NCBI RefSeq assembly: GCF_003634575.1
Contig: NZ_RBLJ01000001.1
Coordinates: 1,178,001-1,242,000, forward strand
Source of the DNA: Photorhabdus asymbiotica
GTDB lineage: Bacteria; Pseudomonadota; Gammaproteobacteria; Enterobacterales; Enterobacteriaceae
DNA: 64,000 nt
Direction of reading: 5' to 3'
Position numbers and translations under genes: made by a program
Notes under the pieces: generated by a model
What the model was told of the DNA's origin: nothing
The model's database searches: none
What the model saw: the letters and a program-made list of their open reading frames with translations, nothing else
In this document: in pieces, positions 47,101 to 56,700 of the stretch
How positions within the stretch are numbered: the stretch's first letter is position 1
Layout: each line of letters begins with the position of its first letter

Positions 47101-49273
47101 ACTCTAAGTAGTAGGAATGAGAAGCAATTCTATAATTGAGCCGACTACTGGCGATACGCTGACGCTTTAAACGATCAGCAACAGCTGTTAATTCACTTAC
47201 AGGCCCGGACAATAAGCAACGGTCGATACTATTACGCCCAGCTATCACCACAGCAGGCTCGGCACCGGGAGCAGACAAATGAGGCAATATTTGCTCTATT
47301 GTCGCAGCCACGATTAATAATCCGCCGCCCTTATTCAACACTCGTTCCAGATAATGATAACGCTGATGTAACAGTGTCAGCGCCTGCGTCAGATCATAAA
47401 TTCCCGCCAGATAACAAGCCGCCGTTTCACCGGAACTATGACCAAGTAACGCCGCAGGTCTGAATCCCCACTTTTGCAGCTGCGCAGCCATTGATACCTG
47501 CACGGCAAACTGCATCGGCGGCTCTATGAGTTCATCGGCAGAGCTCAATGCCGCATATAAGGAAGGTGCAGAAAATCCCGTCCAAATTGCCTCACAACGT
47601 TCGAATTGTTCAGTAAACTCAGGAAATTGTTGAAACCAAGCTATAGCATCTTTCCAATCTTCACTGCCAATACCAGCAAAGATCCAAGCCAAACGATCAA
47701 CTTTTTTATGATTCTGCTTCGACGACACATTCAGATTAGTCAACTGCTGTCGCAACTGTTCTCGGTTACTGAATGCTATTCCCTTACGTAACGGAAAGCA
47801 GTGACGAGTCGTCGCCAGGCTATAGCACAAATCATCAAGGGCAATCTCCGGCTGCCGTTGCAGCAAATCAGCAATATTCTGAGCTTGTTGCTTCAGAGAA
47901 AATTCAGACTGCGCAGACAATGGCAGCATGAAAGCTTGCCCTTGCGTCGCCCGAAGTTGTACGGAAGATTCAGCATGATTACTTAACACGACATGAACAT
48001 TCGTTCCGCCAAAACCAAAGGAATTCACTCCAGCTATCACTTTTCCTTCAGGCAGTGGGGTTAACTGCCGTGGAACTTGCAATCCCAACTCGGTAAAACG
48101 AATGTAGCGGTTAGGGGGATCGGCATGTAAATTGCCCGGTACCTGTCCCCGTTGTAAACACAATACCGCTTTAATTAATCCAGCAATACCTGCCGCGGCT
48201 TCCGTATGACCAATCACGGATTTACACGCGCCGATCAGCAATGGGCGATCTGTCGGATCGGGTCGACACACCAGTCCCAGCGCTTCCGCTTCTATCGGAT
48301 CGCCTACCGCGGTTCCGGTGCCATGAGCCTCAATATAATCAATCTCTTCTGGGGAAATCCCTGCCTGAGCACAGGCCATCCGAATCACCCGTTGTTGTGC
48401 TGCGCTACTTGGCTGGGTAATCGTGGGAGTATGACCATCTTGATTTGCCGCCGAACCGTGGATCACCGCCAGAACGGGATCGCCATCCTGTAAAGCTGCG
48501 TTCAACGGTTTCAGCAAAACAGCGCCGACTCCCTCGCTACGCACATAACCATCAGCATTAGCCGAAAAGCTATGACAGCGGTTGGTAAGTGATAGAAAAC
48601 CGGTACGACTTTCCACTACCGAAAAATCAGGTATCAGCATTAACTGGCTGCCACCGGCCAGAGCCAGTTGCGACTCTCCGCGCCGTAAACTTTCACAAGC
48701 CAAATGTACCGCCAACAGGGACGATGAACAGGCGCTATCAATGGTCAGGGACGGCCCCCGAAAATCAAACACATGGGATATCCGGTTTGACAACATAGTT
48801 CCCATCGCGCCGGTTGAGGTATAACCGGTAGTCTGGCGTAAATCAGTAAATTGAAGGTGCATGTAATCATGAGTGAAAGCGCCGACATAGACACCAACTG
48901 CCTGACCTGCCAACGATTTTGGCGCTATTCTCGCCCGCTCCAGCGTTTCCCATGCCACCTGTAACATCAGGCGATGCTGCGGATCGATAAAAGGCGCTTC
49001 TGTATTACTGATATCAAATACCGCTGCATCGAAGCCAGCAACATCAGCGATAAATCCCCCTTCTCGCGCCACCATTCTCCCTGGCAAATTGCGATCTCGG
49101 GAATGATAAGCCTGAGTTGACCAACGTTCGGGGGGGACTGGGGTAATTGCATCGCTTGAACCACATAACAGCTGCCAGTATTCCTCTGGGGAGCTAACGC
49201 CCCCCGGAAAACGGCAACCCATACCGATAACAGCAATTGGCATATTGTCACTTCTCATCATATTGATATCCAT
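44138..49273 (-). CDS. Single-module type I polyketide synthase, KS-AT-DH-KR-ACP
   Basis: A 1711-residue enzyme. KS 10-440, active Cys about 182 (DSACSSS), His in EAHGTGT and KSVIGHTEAAAG. AT about 530-840, Ser about 613 (GHSSG). DH about 860-1150, with intact HxxxGxxxxP (HVVMGNAMFP, His about 905) and later LDGIFQ. KR about 1360-1545, NADPH loop TGAFGDMG, Tyr about 1514 (SYAAANAM). ACP 1630-1705, phosphopantetheine Ser about 1664 (GIDSLNG). No ER, thioesterase or condensation domain. The order and length resemble the iterative 6-methylsalicylate synthase type, so a small iterative product is possible. It is the last gene of an operon with pentapeptide and glycine-rich proteins; product release must come from elsewhere. 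Confidence 0.93.
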   Translation of the reverse strand: MDINMMRSDNMPIAVIGMGCRFPGGVSSPEEYWQLLCGSSDAITPVPPERWSTQAYHSRDRNLPGRMVAREGGFIADVAGFDAAVFDISNTEAPFIDPQHRLMLQVAWETLERARIAPKSLAGQAVGVYVGAFTHDYMHLQFTDLRQTTGYTSTGAMGTMLSNRISHVFDFRGPSLTIDSACSSSLLAVHLACESLRRGESQLALAGGSQLMLIPDFSVVESRTGFLSLTNRCHSFSANADGYVRSEGVGAVLLKPLNAALQDGDPVLAVIHGSAANQDGHTPTITQPSSAAQQRVIRMACAQAGISPEEIDYIEAHGTGTAVGDPIEAEALGLVCRPDPTDRPLLIGACKSVIGHTEAAAGIAGLIKAVLCLQRGQVPGNLHADPPNRYIRFTELGLQVPRQLTPLPEGKVIAGVNSFGFGGTNVHVVLSNHAESSVQLRATQGQAFMLPLSAQSEFSLKQQAQNIADLLQRQPEIALDDLCYSLATTRHCFPLRKGIAFSNREQLRQQLTNLNVSSKQNHKKVDRLAWIFAGIGSEDWKDAIAWFQQFPEFTEQFERCEAIWTGFSAPSLYAALSSADELIEPPMQFAVQVSMAAQLQKWGFRPAALLGHSSGETAACYLAGIYDLTQALTLLHQRYHYLERVLNKGGGLLIVAATIEQILPHLSAPGAEPAVVIAGRNSIDRCLLSGPVSELTAVADRLKRQRIASSRLNYRIASHSYYLESIRAGLTADAATIPAAEPLLPVFSSVTGELIRGKLSPEHWADNVVTPFRFDDAVENMLKAGFHHFLEISPKSLLSAGLKDWSQPYRGQVFACRAGQTWPQLLGQLFEAGIEPDWRALMPTACPIDLPTYSWHQQSYWYEPEISRRRRLRILSGVLLGEAQPGSESWQAELAVEQVPWLLDHVVMGNAMFPAAGYIEVMLAAARICFPGVGLALDNMVLQSALLLEPGIEFRLKTQLDRQRMVVQVYITRNLDEDAHYQLAASAQVSIVVPGATACAIPPLAANDRYPCVWNQEMLYQAFQHLHFSYSGVFRTLRHALVGEEETICEIELPPAPAGMDFHPAALDGIFQSLLAIQSVDVHAPIPANEFRIPVSIQHLRINGNLSGRVYAHARNTKQTEQQWFGDIDVYTDSGMLLCQISGFCVQLVGNRKNSLSSRLNNLVVGQPQWRELPAQPSTESVMRWTILGGENALVEELADELQRRGGHASLYSGLPDRDQKMQELVDTLPVETERILILWPLQAPRMAYHSLIHLCAALAERSIKPRLWIVTQCAHQVTEQDLPDPFAAALWGMMRVIGQQEATALWGGLLDIDSTTAPAKWWDALLTDDGEDQLALRHAQRYVLRLVPLPEIPVLPPVRFRPDGCYLLTGAFGDMGRQLIPWMVQHGARHLLLIGRRPNLNAEEQKLLEMLHQQGVEANYLPIDLGDVEMTNICLAQYRQQTNQSLRGVIHCAAHVEDQGYRELSPEAFDRVFAAKALAAWTLHQALADAPLEHFVMFSSLGALLALPGMASYAAANAMLDSLACLRRQQGLPALSLNWGPWAAGIALRDSRTLTVLENSGLQPFGSEEGLAVLERLFARIEPQLVPFLTNWSNLLSSPMSHLPLLRDIQQENVVQSSADATLAVNNLDDIVSLLQAFCGEIVGSPAEVFQPDQPLTDNGIDSLNGLMLVQKINKQLRLDIPLELLLGDKSLAELASLITYRLQVKAIAK

Positions 49274-49325
49274 AGTGGTATTCTTTACTCCGATTAGTCG
49301 TTTGCCAGATCATTGTTCTTACTTA

Positions 49326-51800
49326 TCAACACCAAGTCGTTGGGCTGGGAATACATCTCGGCGGATGAGGTGGTAATCCCGGTGTCATCAATGATTGATA
49401 ACTAATACCCGTATTGAGTAACTGATAACGCAAACCACTTGGGCAAGTGGTAGCACCATCCATCGCCTGAGTGATATCAATTGTCACCCCAAAAGCAACA
49501 TTAACCGGTTGTAATGTATTGTCAGCCGCAACCCGGATGATACGTAATGGCGATCCACCACAAACTTGCAGATGGTTATTGCCGACCTCGCTCACCCGAA
49601 TCACAACAAAGTTACAATATCCCCGGTAACTCAGATCGGTGTCCTGCGGCTGGTTAGAGATAATCCAATATTGATCATTTTGTTTTTCGATGATTTTGGC
49701 ATTAGACAACAGGTTATAGCCGTTATCGATAAATACCTGCCGCAATTCCTTTGATATCACGCCACTATCTAATGAATTCACCAACTCAAGCGCCGCACTG
49801 AATAAAGGCACACCTGTCTGCTTCTTACCTGCTTCCTCAAGCGGCAAAGCTACCGCGCCATTAGTCAGATTAGCGCCAGTCAATTTAGCTTCAGTGAAAA
49901 TAGTGCCTTGAATTGAAGCAAAGGCCAGAGATGCCGGTTTAAGACCTTGAGTTGGTTCCAACATCGCCTTGCTGAAGTTGGTATTCACCAAATTAGCATA
50001 GGCCAAATTTGCACCATATAACCGTGCCTGAGTGAAATTCATGGTCGCTAAGTTAGCCTTCGATAAGTTGACTTGCTCCAGATTAGCGTTATCAGCTCTG
50101 GCGTCGCTGCCGTACCAATGAGCGCCGGACATATCAACCGCATACAGATTAGCGCCCGTCAAGATAGCGTTAGGCATAAATGTGTTGGCAAGAATTGCCG
50201 CATTACCACCATTATCTTGAGCAACGTTTAATTGCCCATTCTGATAGTGAATAAATAACGGTTTACCTTCATGTTCCACCAGCCAGTTCTGGCCCGGCTG
50301 ACGAACCAACACCTCTGCTTGGCCGTTGATCAACATCTTTCCCTGATACAACATTTGATGTAACTGTGCAGGCAGCTGCTGATTATCCAGCGATTGAGCC
50401 TCGGCTTCATCCAGATATGTCACTGTGGATAAGGCCCCAAATTGAGCACCGGTCAGATCAACATTCGCCAGGCTAGCATTGGACAAATTCGCACCCACTA
50501 AAGAGACATTACCCAAGACAGTAGCGCCAGCCAGATTGGCACCGACCAGAACGGCACCATTGAGTGATGTATAATCCAGATTTACCTTCTTCATTGACGC
50601 CATCAGGAATACGACCTGATCCAACTTCTGCTTACTCAGATTGACCCCATCCATCTGTGCTTGAGTAAAATTGGTTTTAGCGGTAATCGTGGCATCAACC
50701 AGATCCATTTCTGTTAGCACCGTTGCTAATAAGGTACTGTCGCTGAGGTTAAGCTGACTATAACCGGTGGTTAACGATAACCGGGCATTGGTCAGATTAG
50801 CGCCACTGAAATTAACATGATTGATATTCGCCCCAGTAAAATCCGTCCCTACTAACGTGGCTTGACTAAAATTCGAAGTCTGCAAAGTGGTATTTTGTAA
50901 ATTTACCAGCGTCATAATCGCCCCGGTAAAATTACAGGAAGCCAGACTGGCACCGCTTAGATCAACATTAACCAGATTCGCCTGCGATAAATCAGCATTC
51001 TCCATGATCACCGAAGGTAACAACGCACCTGAGAAATTAGCCCCGGGCGCTTTTAGACGATTTAATACCGGCTGACCACCACTGCTCTTACAGCCACGGA
51101 AAATGGCATTTGGTAGCTCAGCACCAGGCATATTGGTATCACTACCCACGATACACTTTTCAAAAAGTGCATTTTTACCATGAACATCCGTTAGATCAGT
51201 CTTACTTAAATCACAACCACTAAAATTACAATCATCAACTTTAACATTCGTTAAATCAGCGCCAAGCAATGTGGAGCCACGCAGGTCGGCATTGGACAAA
51301 TCGACGGCCATCATCACCATTTCATTCAAATTCTCTTCGGCGAGATAGGCAAAACGTAGATCGGCGCCCATGGCTCCCCAGTCTTTGAGATATTCCAGGC
51401 TTTTTGTCACGACGGTACGAGTAAATTGGGCTGACAGAGGCGGACTGCTAGTGACTGCTTGCCAAATCAGCCCAGATTGTTGCACCACCAAATAGCTGTC
51501 ACCACTGCTACTAATACGACGCAGGCGAAATCCAGATCCTCCTACCTCTTCCAACCGGATCTCAGCAACCGTACCATCGCGCGGTTGATTAGCTTGAGGA
51601 GTATTACCGCTCACAGCCAAATATCGACCATTGCCCGCCTGTAACCAAAAGCTAGTCATGCCATAAGCATTAATCATTTGATTTATCGCCCCTGATTGCT
51701 TGGCTGACAGGCTAAGCGTACCATCCTCCTGAACCGTAATCAGTTGGCCAGAAGCCGCTGCAAATTGCCATTTGCCAGCAAAAGATCTGGATTCGCTCAT
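49326..51800 (-). CDS. Pentapeptide-repeat protein with beta-trefoil-like start
   Basis: An 824-residue protein. Residues 1-130 look like a beta-trefoil/fascin-type fold (ASGQLITVQEDGTLSLSAKQ, GNGRYLAVSGN). About 150-470 and 540-650 are A(D/N)LXX pentapeptide repeats, which form a right-handed quadrilateral beta-helix. Two linker modules (SLDNQQLPAQLHQMLYQG..., SLDSGVISKELRQVFIDNG...) also occur in the 1482-residue protein of the same operon. No signal peptide. GAGGA lies 7 nt before the ATG; 4 nt separate it from the upstream glycine-rich gene. Function unknown; its place before the polyketide synthase and its kinship with the scaffold proteins suggest a structural or assembly role. Confidence 0.88.
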   Translation of the reverse strand: MSESRSFAGKWQFAAASGQLITVQEDGTLSLSAKQSGAINQMINAYGMTSFWLQAGNGRYLAVSGNTPQANQPRDGTVAEIRLEEVGGSGFRLRRISSSGDSYLVVQQSGLIWQAVTSSPPLSAQFTRTVVTKSLEYLKDWGAMGADLRFAYLAEENLNEMVMMAVDLSNADLRGSTLLGADLTNVKVDDCNFSGCDLSKTDLTDVHGKNALFEKCIVGSDTNMPGAELPNAIFRGCKSSGGQPVLNRLKAPGANFSGALLPSVIMENADLSQANLVNVDLSGASLASCNFTGAIMTLVNLQNTTLQTSNFSQATLVGTDFTGANINHVNFSGANLTNARLSLTTGYSQLNLSDSTLLATVLTEMDLVDATITAKTNFTQAQMDGVNLSKQKLDQVVFLMASMKKVNLDYTSLNGAVLVGANLAGATVLGNVSLVGANLSNASLANVDLTGAQFGALSTVTYLDEAEAQSLDNQQLPAQLHQMLYQGKMLINGQAEVLVRQPGQNWLVEHEGKPLFIHYQNGQLNVAQDNGGNAAILANTFMPNAILTGANLYAVDMSGAHWYGSDARADNANLEQVNLSKANLATMNFTQARLYGANLAYANLVNTNFSKAMLEPTQGLKPASLAFASIQGTIFTEAKLTGANLTNGAVALPLEEAGKKQTGVPLFSAALELVNSLDSGVISKELRQVFIDNGYNLLSNAKIIEKQNDQYWIISNQPQDTDLSYRGYCNFVVIRVSEVGNNHLQVCGGSPLRIIRVAADNTLQPVNVAFGVTIDITQAMDGATTCPSGLRYQLLNTGISYQSLMTPGLPPHPPRCIPSPTTWC

Positions 51801-51804
51801 GTCA

Positions 51805-52461
51805 TTATCCTCGCAGCAAGTGATTTACAGAAACCTTTCCAACTCTCCCAGCCTGACCACCACTGGCGCTAATCCCTCCAATACCATATCCTCCATCGGG
51901 TGCATGTGAACCATCTCCATTTACCCCACCGCGCCCGGCGATCCCTCCTGCACCACCTGGCTGACCGAGTCCTCCGTTCCCGCCATTAGAAGTGGCAGAT
52001 ACCGGTTTTGGTAAGCTAGTCTGGTTATATCTGACCCAAACATTACCACCATCGCCGCCATCCCCTCCATTGCCGCCATTGCCACCATTGCCACCATTGC
52101 CACCGTCCCCTCCCGGCTTGCCTGACGATGACGAATTACCACGGCCACCATTACCGCCATCCCCCCCATTGCCACCGTAACCCGCTATGCCACCATCACC
52201 ACCATTACCGCCATTATTGCTAATCCGTGCGACACTCTGTACGTCAAAACGGGTACAACGCAGGGCAAACCACCAGCTAGAACCGGATTGACCATCCAGG
52301 CCACTCTTACCAGAATGACCATTACTACCAGGGCTACCGGCAGTGGCTGGCTTACGACGAGAGGCATTCTGACCATCAGCACCTCGTTGACCATCAGCGC
52401 CATTGGCTCCATCGGCACCATTTACACCGTTAGTCCCCAAAATTTGAATATCTGCGACCAT
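51805..52461 (-). CDS. Short glycine-rich (GGN-repeat) protein
   Basis: A 218-residue protein made almost only of Gly-rich triplets. Collagen-like GXX start (ILGTNGVNGADGANGADGQ), then SSWWFALRCTRFDVQSVARI, then [12 protein letters not shown] blocks interrupted by a strand GGNVWVRYNQT, and the end GKVSVNHLLRG. It lacks the N-terminal domain of its larger relatives but keeps the block order. AGGAGG 4 nt before the ATG is a very strong ribosome binding site. It lies 15 nt after the previous glycine-rich gene and 4 nt before the pentapeptide gene. Likely polyglycine-II-type structure, inferred from the period-3 Gly pattern. Confidence 0.85.
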   Translation of the reverse strand: MVADIQILGTNGVNGADGANGADGQRGADGQNASRRKPATAGSPGSNGHSGKSGLDGQSGSSWWFALRCTRFDVQSVARISNNGGNGGDGGIAGYGGNGGDGGNGGRGNSSSSGKPGGDGGNGGNGGNGGNGGDGGDGGNVWVRYNQTSLPKPVSATSNGGNGGLGQPGGAGGIAGRGGVNGDGSHAPDGGYGIGGISASGGQAGRVGKVSVNHLLRG

Positions 52462-52476
52462 AACTCCTCCTTGCGG

Positions 52477-53751
52477 TTATTGTTTTTTACCGTTGACATA
52501 AATTGCACCGATAGCACCGGCTTTTCCGGCAGCTCCTGTGGTCCCCGATGAACCACTACTACCTGGGGCACCACCGCTACTACCTGTACCACCACCACCG
52601 CCAGCACCACCAGAGCCACCATTGCCGCCTTTACCACCAGTACCGCCAACCGCCCTGGCCTGGAACGTCGCACTGCCGCCTTCCTGGTAAGTAAAATAGA
52701 TGTTACCGCCGTCACCCGCATTACCACCATTACCACTGTTACCGCCGTTACCGCCATTACCCCCTTTACCACCCTTTCCAGCGCTACATTCGCTGGTAGA
52801 AGCACCGCCATTCCCTCCTTTTCCACCACTACCACCATTACCACCGTTACCGCCATTACCCCCATTACCGCCTTGTGTCAGCATATTCACAAAGCCGCTA
52901 AGCGTCCCCGTTTTAAAATTAACATCACCCGCATCCCCACCTTTTTCGCCATCACTTCCTCTGGCGCCATCAGTACCATTGCCACCAGCGGTACCGTCCG
53001 TAGCCTGCCTTGCACAGGAGTTTTTATTATCTTGACCCGCACTGCCATTGCTGCCGTCTCTTCCAGAAGAACCATTGTTTCCGCTCCCACCATCGCCTCC
53101 GTGACTACCAATATTTTCGATGTTCGGGCCATCATTATCACCCGGAGTTGGATATGGTTTTGGGGAGTTAACTATGACGACTTCGTTCGCCTCAACCGTA
53201 CCATTGGTCAAATAAATAATCTTACCGCCGGGTTCAATCGTTATCTTATTAAACGTCAAATTAACAGGTTCACCATGGCTATCTTTATTTCCAACAATCA
53301 ATGGGTTACTGGCAGTGACAACAATATCTTCACCACTGTATAACGCGACTTTCATCGGAAAACGTTTAGCGTTCAGAATATCCTCATAATCTTTGACTAA
53401 AGGAGAATATCCATAGATATAAGCACGGAAAGCTTTACATATATCAACATGATTACCGGTGACATTCGCCAACCGTTCAGCTGAATAGGGTTCAGGTAGT
53501 GGATGATGGGGTTCCATTCCGCCCGGGCCATACTCACTGTCAGGCACCCCGCCAAGCTCCTTCAACTCCTGTATAGTCTGTACAGTAAAAAACGCGGGTG
53601 GCACCGTAGCCATTTTTGGATCGTGAGAAAATATTACTGGCCCGTCAAAGTCCGAAGTTTTCAATTGTTTTGGCTGCCGCTCTGCATCGGTCAAATGATA
53701 ATGCTCACGCAACATAGCCAAAGTTTCGTCAACAGATTTCATTTTATTCAT
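52477..53751 (-). CDS. Glycine-rich repeat protein with conserved N-terminal domain (in operon)
   Basis: A 424-residue protein. Residues 1-190: a conserved domain shared with at least two paralogues in this window ([74 protein letters not shown]). This ends in beta strands (ITIEPGGKIIYLTNG). Residues 200-424: GGN blocks with conserved Cys in NKNSCARQAT and TSECSAGKGG, a strand segment GGNIYFTYQEGG, and the end GAIYVNGKKQ. ATG 53751 overlaps the end of the 1482-residue gene by 8 nt (coupled) and has AGGAG 7 nt upstream. No signal peptide. Function unknown. Confidence 0.9.
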   Translation of the reverse strand: MNKMKSVDETLAMLREHYHLTDAERQPKQLKTSDFDGPVIFSHDPKMATVPPAFFTVQTIQELKELGGVPDSEYGPGGMEPHHPLPEPYSAERLANVTGNHVDICKAFRAYIYGYSPLVKDYEDILNAKRFPMKVALYSGEDIVVTASNPLIVGNKDSHGEPVNLTFNKITIEPGGKIIYLTNGTVEANEVVIVNSPKPYPTPGDNDGPNIENIGSHGGDGGSGNNGSSGRDGSNGSAGQDNKNSCARQATDGTAGGNGTDGARGSDGEKGGDAGDVNFKTGTLSGFVNMLTQGGNGGNGGNGGNGGSGGKGGNGGASTSECSAGKGGKGGNGGNGGNSGNGGNAGDGGNIYFTYQEGGSATFQARAVGGTGGKGGNGGSGGAGGGGGTGSSGGAPGSSGSSGTTGAAGKAGAIGAIYVNGKKQ

Positions 53752-56700
53752 GGGTATTCTCCTGAGTTTGGGTATAAGTTTGCACATTTAAGATCACATT
53801 AGCGTCACATATCAGTTGCCCACCCTGTTCAAGCACCAGCGTGTCTACCGCTACCACAATCGGCTGTGAATTTGGGCTGCTAATTTCCAAAATCTCACCA
53901 TTAGCAATCACCAATTTTCCAATCGCAAAAACATCAACGGTTGCCGGAAATGCTATCGGCGCTTCAACCGGGGGGATACCAGAAAGGATCAACAGCTCCG
54001 CTGCTGACGACACGTTTGACTGATGAGATGGGGCCAGTGACTGTGGATCATCAGGCCGTAAAGAGCCTTGCGACGAAGATGGAATAACGACTGTCTCCGT
54101 TACATCGCTCTCCAAGATACCTAATAATTGCAAGACCGCTTTAAATCCTGAACTATAACTTTTTAATAACATATTTTTCTCCGAGAAACTGTAGACAGAA
54201 ATAATCTGCAAATTATCGCCATCTACTGTAGAAATGACCGGGTAACGGGTATCAACATCGGTAATGATGAAATAACCATTGTTATTGATAGTTTCGATAG
54301 TTGCCTGATGACTAAGAGGGTGTTTGTTCTCAGCAAAAACTGCACTGATCTTATCCATATCGTGTTGCTGGAATATCGGTAGTTGATCGATACCCAGATC
54401 GAATATCGGTGTGGTTGGTGTCCATTGGCTGATCTGTGGTTGAGTACGTTGATTTTCACCCAGGAACTTGCCGTAATTCATTGCCACCAAGGTACGGAAT
54501 GGATCTATCGCCAAATGTGCCGCCACAATATGCTGGCGTTTAGTCGGATCAGGTACCAGTGTTGAATCAGGGACAGTGACCAAGAACTTACCGTCAGGCT
54601 CATAGATATCAAGGATATAATCCGTTGGATCACGCCCTTCGTTACGGTATGACAAGACATAAATATATCCTTTAGACTCAACCGCCACATCCAAATAAGT
54701 TATTCCCTCTGGCTTATTCAGCGGCATATAGGACAGATAATCAGCGACTATAATTTCAGCCGGATTCGTTACATCAAGGGTTAACAACCAAGAGCGGGCG
54801 CCAGCAAGATCATCAATTTGCCATTTGACACCTTGACCGATAGCGATGACCCGCACGTTACTCAAATCGTTATATACGGATACCGTTGGTCCCTGAGCAG
54901 TTAGCGTGTAAGTTGCAGGTTTCTGCGGATCATATACCAACCAACTCTGCCCTTGCTGTATCACATCAACCGTTGTGCTGCCAACTGGGTCAATATTACC
55001 GTCTGCGGTCTGGTTATAACTCAGATAGATCCCGTCCTCAGCAAAGACGGCAATAATCTGCTCATCCAGCACCCCGGCATTCAGTGAACGAATAAAGCTC
55101 GGATCACTGTTACTAAACAGGAATGTCAGCCCTTGTTCACGAAATGCTTGTTGTAATGCCGGAGAGAACATCTGGGCATCCAGTGTTGCCTGATACTCAG
55201 CAGTAGGCAGTTTAAACAGTTTTGCCCCTGGAAAACTGGGGAATGGGTTCCCTTTAGTATCGAACGCCTGAACACGGGTATTGATTGTTTCCAATAATAA
55301 GATGCGACCATCTGGCGTGACAGTCAGGGCAATTGGCCCATGCATGAGCCCTTGTCGAATCCCCTCGCCAGAGACAATCTGGGCCGCAGGTGCTTGAGCA
55401 TCCGGGTAACCCTGATCACCCAACGGCAGGATCTGCATCTTGCTGTATTGCCAACTGACTGCAATAACATAACCGCTCGGATGAACCACCATTGCATCCA
55501 GATGAGGAATCGTAAACGATCCCCAAGACAGCGGATTGTCTGTCAAACTAAAATCATGTTTGCCGTCGCGCAGGTCCACTCGACGCAAGTGATATTCACC
55601 GAATCGTGAGTCAATAATAAAGTTATAAGGGGTGATGGTTTTGTCGTCCGGCCCTTCGCCAAAACTGTTATAGCTGATCAGGGGTTGTACTTTGAAACCC
55701 ACCTCGGATAATTTCAAACGTTCATTCAGCGTGTCGTTGCTCAAAGTGGAAATGTTTTGCAACACATACATCTGACCGCTATTTGGCGGGCTTGATGGAT
55801 CTTCCAATGGGATATTCTGACCGGAAGCCTGGTAGCAATAACCCACCTGATAATCTGAATTCAGTATTGTCATATTGACCAGCTTGCAGATGTTATTACC
55901 TACATTGCTGCAATTGGTTGAAGACTGGGTTTCCAACGGTACACTGCCTTCAATCCACTGATACTCTTTTTTATCGCTATCGTAAGACAACTGTTCCCAA
56001 TATTCGTATTGCGTCACCTGAGTCAGGGGCACCAACATCTCTTTTATATTGCCACTGACGCGCATAATGCCTTCATTAGGATCGTCTGGTTGCGCATTCA
56101 GCAGCTCACTGACGTAGCTCCCCGCTAACCAACCAGTAGCGGAATAAACATTAGCCTTAATTTTCAGGGTTCCACCCCAACCAACCGAATTGAAATTAAA
56201 AATTAGCGGCGTATTGGAGCCGGTTGTAGGTAATGGAATAGTCTGGGTGTAGTAGGTGCCGTTGGTATATTCGACCGTCACCTGGCACTGCACTCCCACC
56301 GGCGGCCAGATTGCGGTTTCTGGGCGCCCCACTTCACCATGAGCGGGATCGGGATGCAGGGTAAAAGCCAACGTCATCTGGCGCTTGATATCCACTTCCA
56401 AAGTGGCTGGCGTAGAGAGCAATTCCCCTGTAGTCACTGCAATCTGAGCCAAATCTAGCGCAATTGCAGCAATCCTGAACGCCCAACCCACCACAGGAAC
56501 CGCCTGAGCCGCTGCACTGGCTGCTATCTGGGCTGTCACATAAGTGGCTAACGCTTCCAGTCCTTTTTTAGCCAAAATACCAATGGCGATACTGGCTAAA
56601 CTGGTGAGCACTTTTTTAGTATTGAATAATGCTGAACCGATAGCGGCACCACCGCCAATCAATGGGAAAGCAATACCGGCTAATATGGCAACATTATCTT

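Noticed and set aside
52040..52200. Regular short repeats considered as a CRISPR array
   Set aside because: The unit is 9 bp, coding, without unique spacers; ERIC copies were also considered and are dispersed single elements, not an array.
52422..52865. Val/Met-rich frame overlapping the glycine-rich gene on the same strand (also 59152-59601)
   Set aside because: Another reading frame of the same repeats; composition artefact.
52700..53035. Proline-rich frame (PPLPPLPP) opposite the glycine-rich gene, and similar frames at 51992, 61546 and 63513
   Set aside because: These are the antisense readings of GGN repeats; no ribosome binding sites and the sense frame has conserved paralogues.
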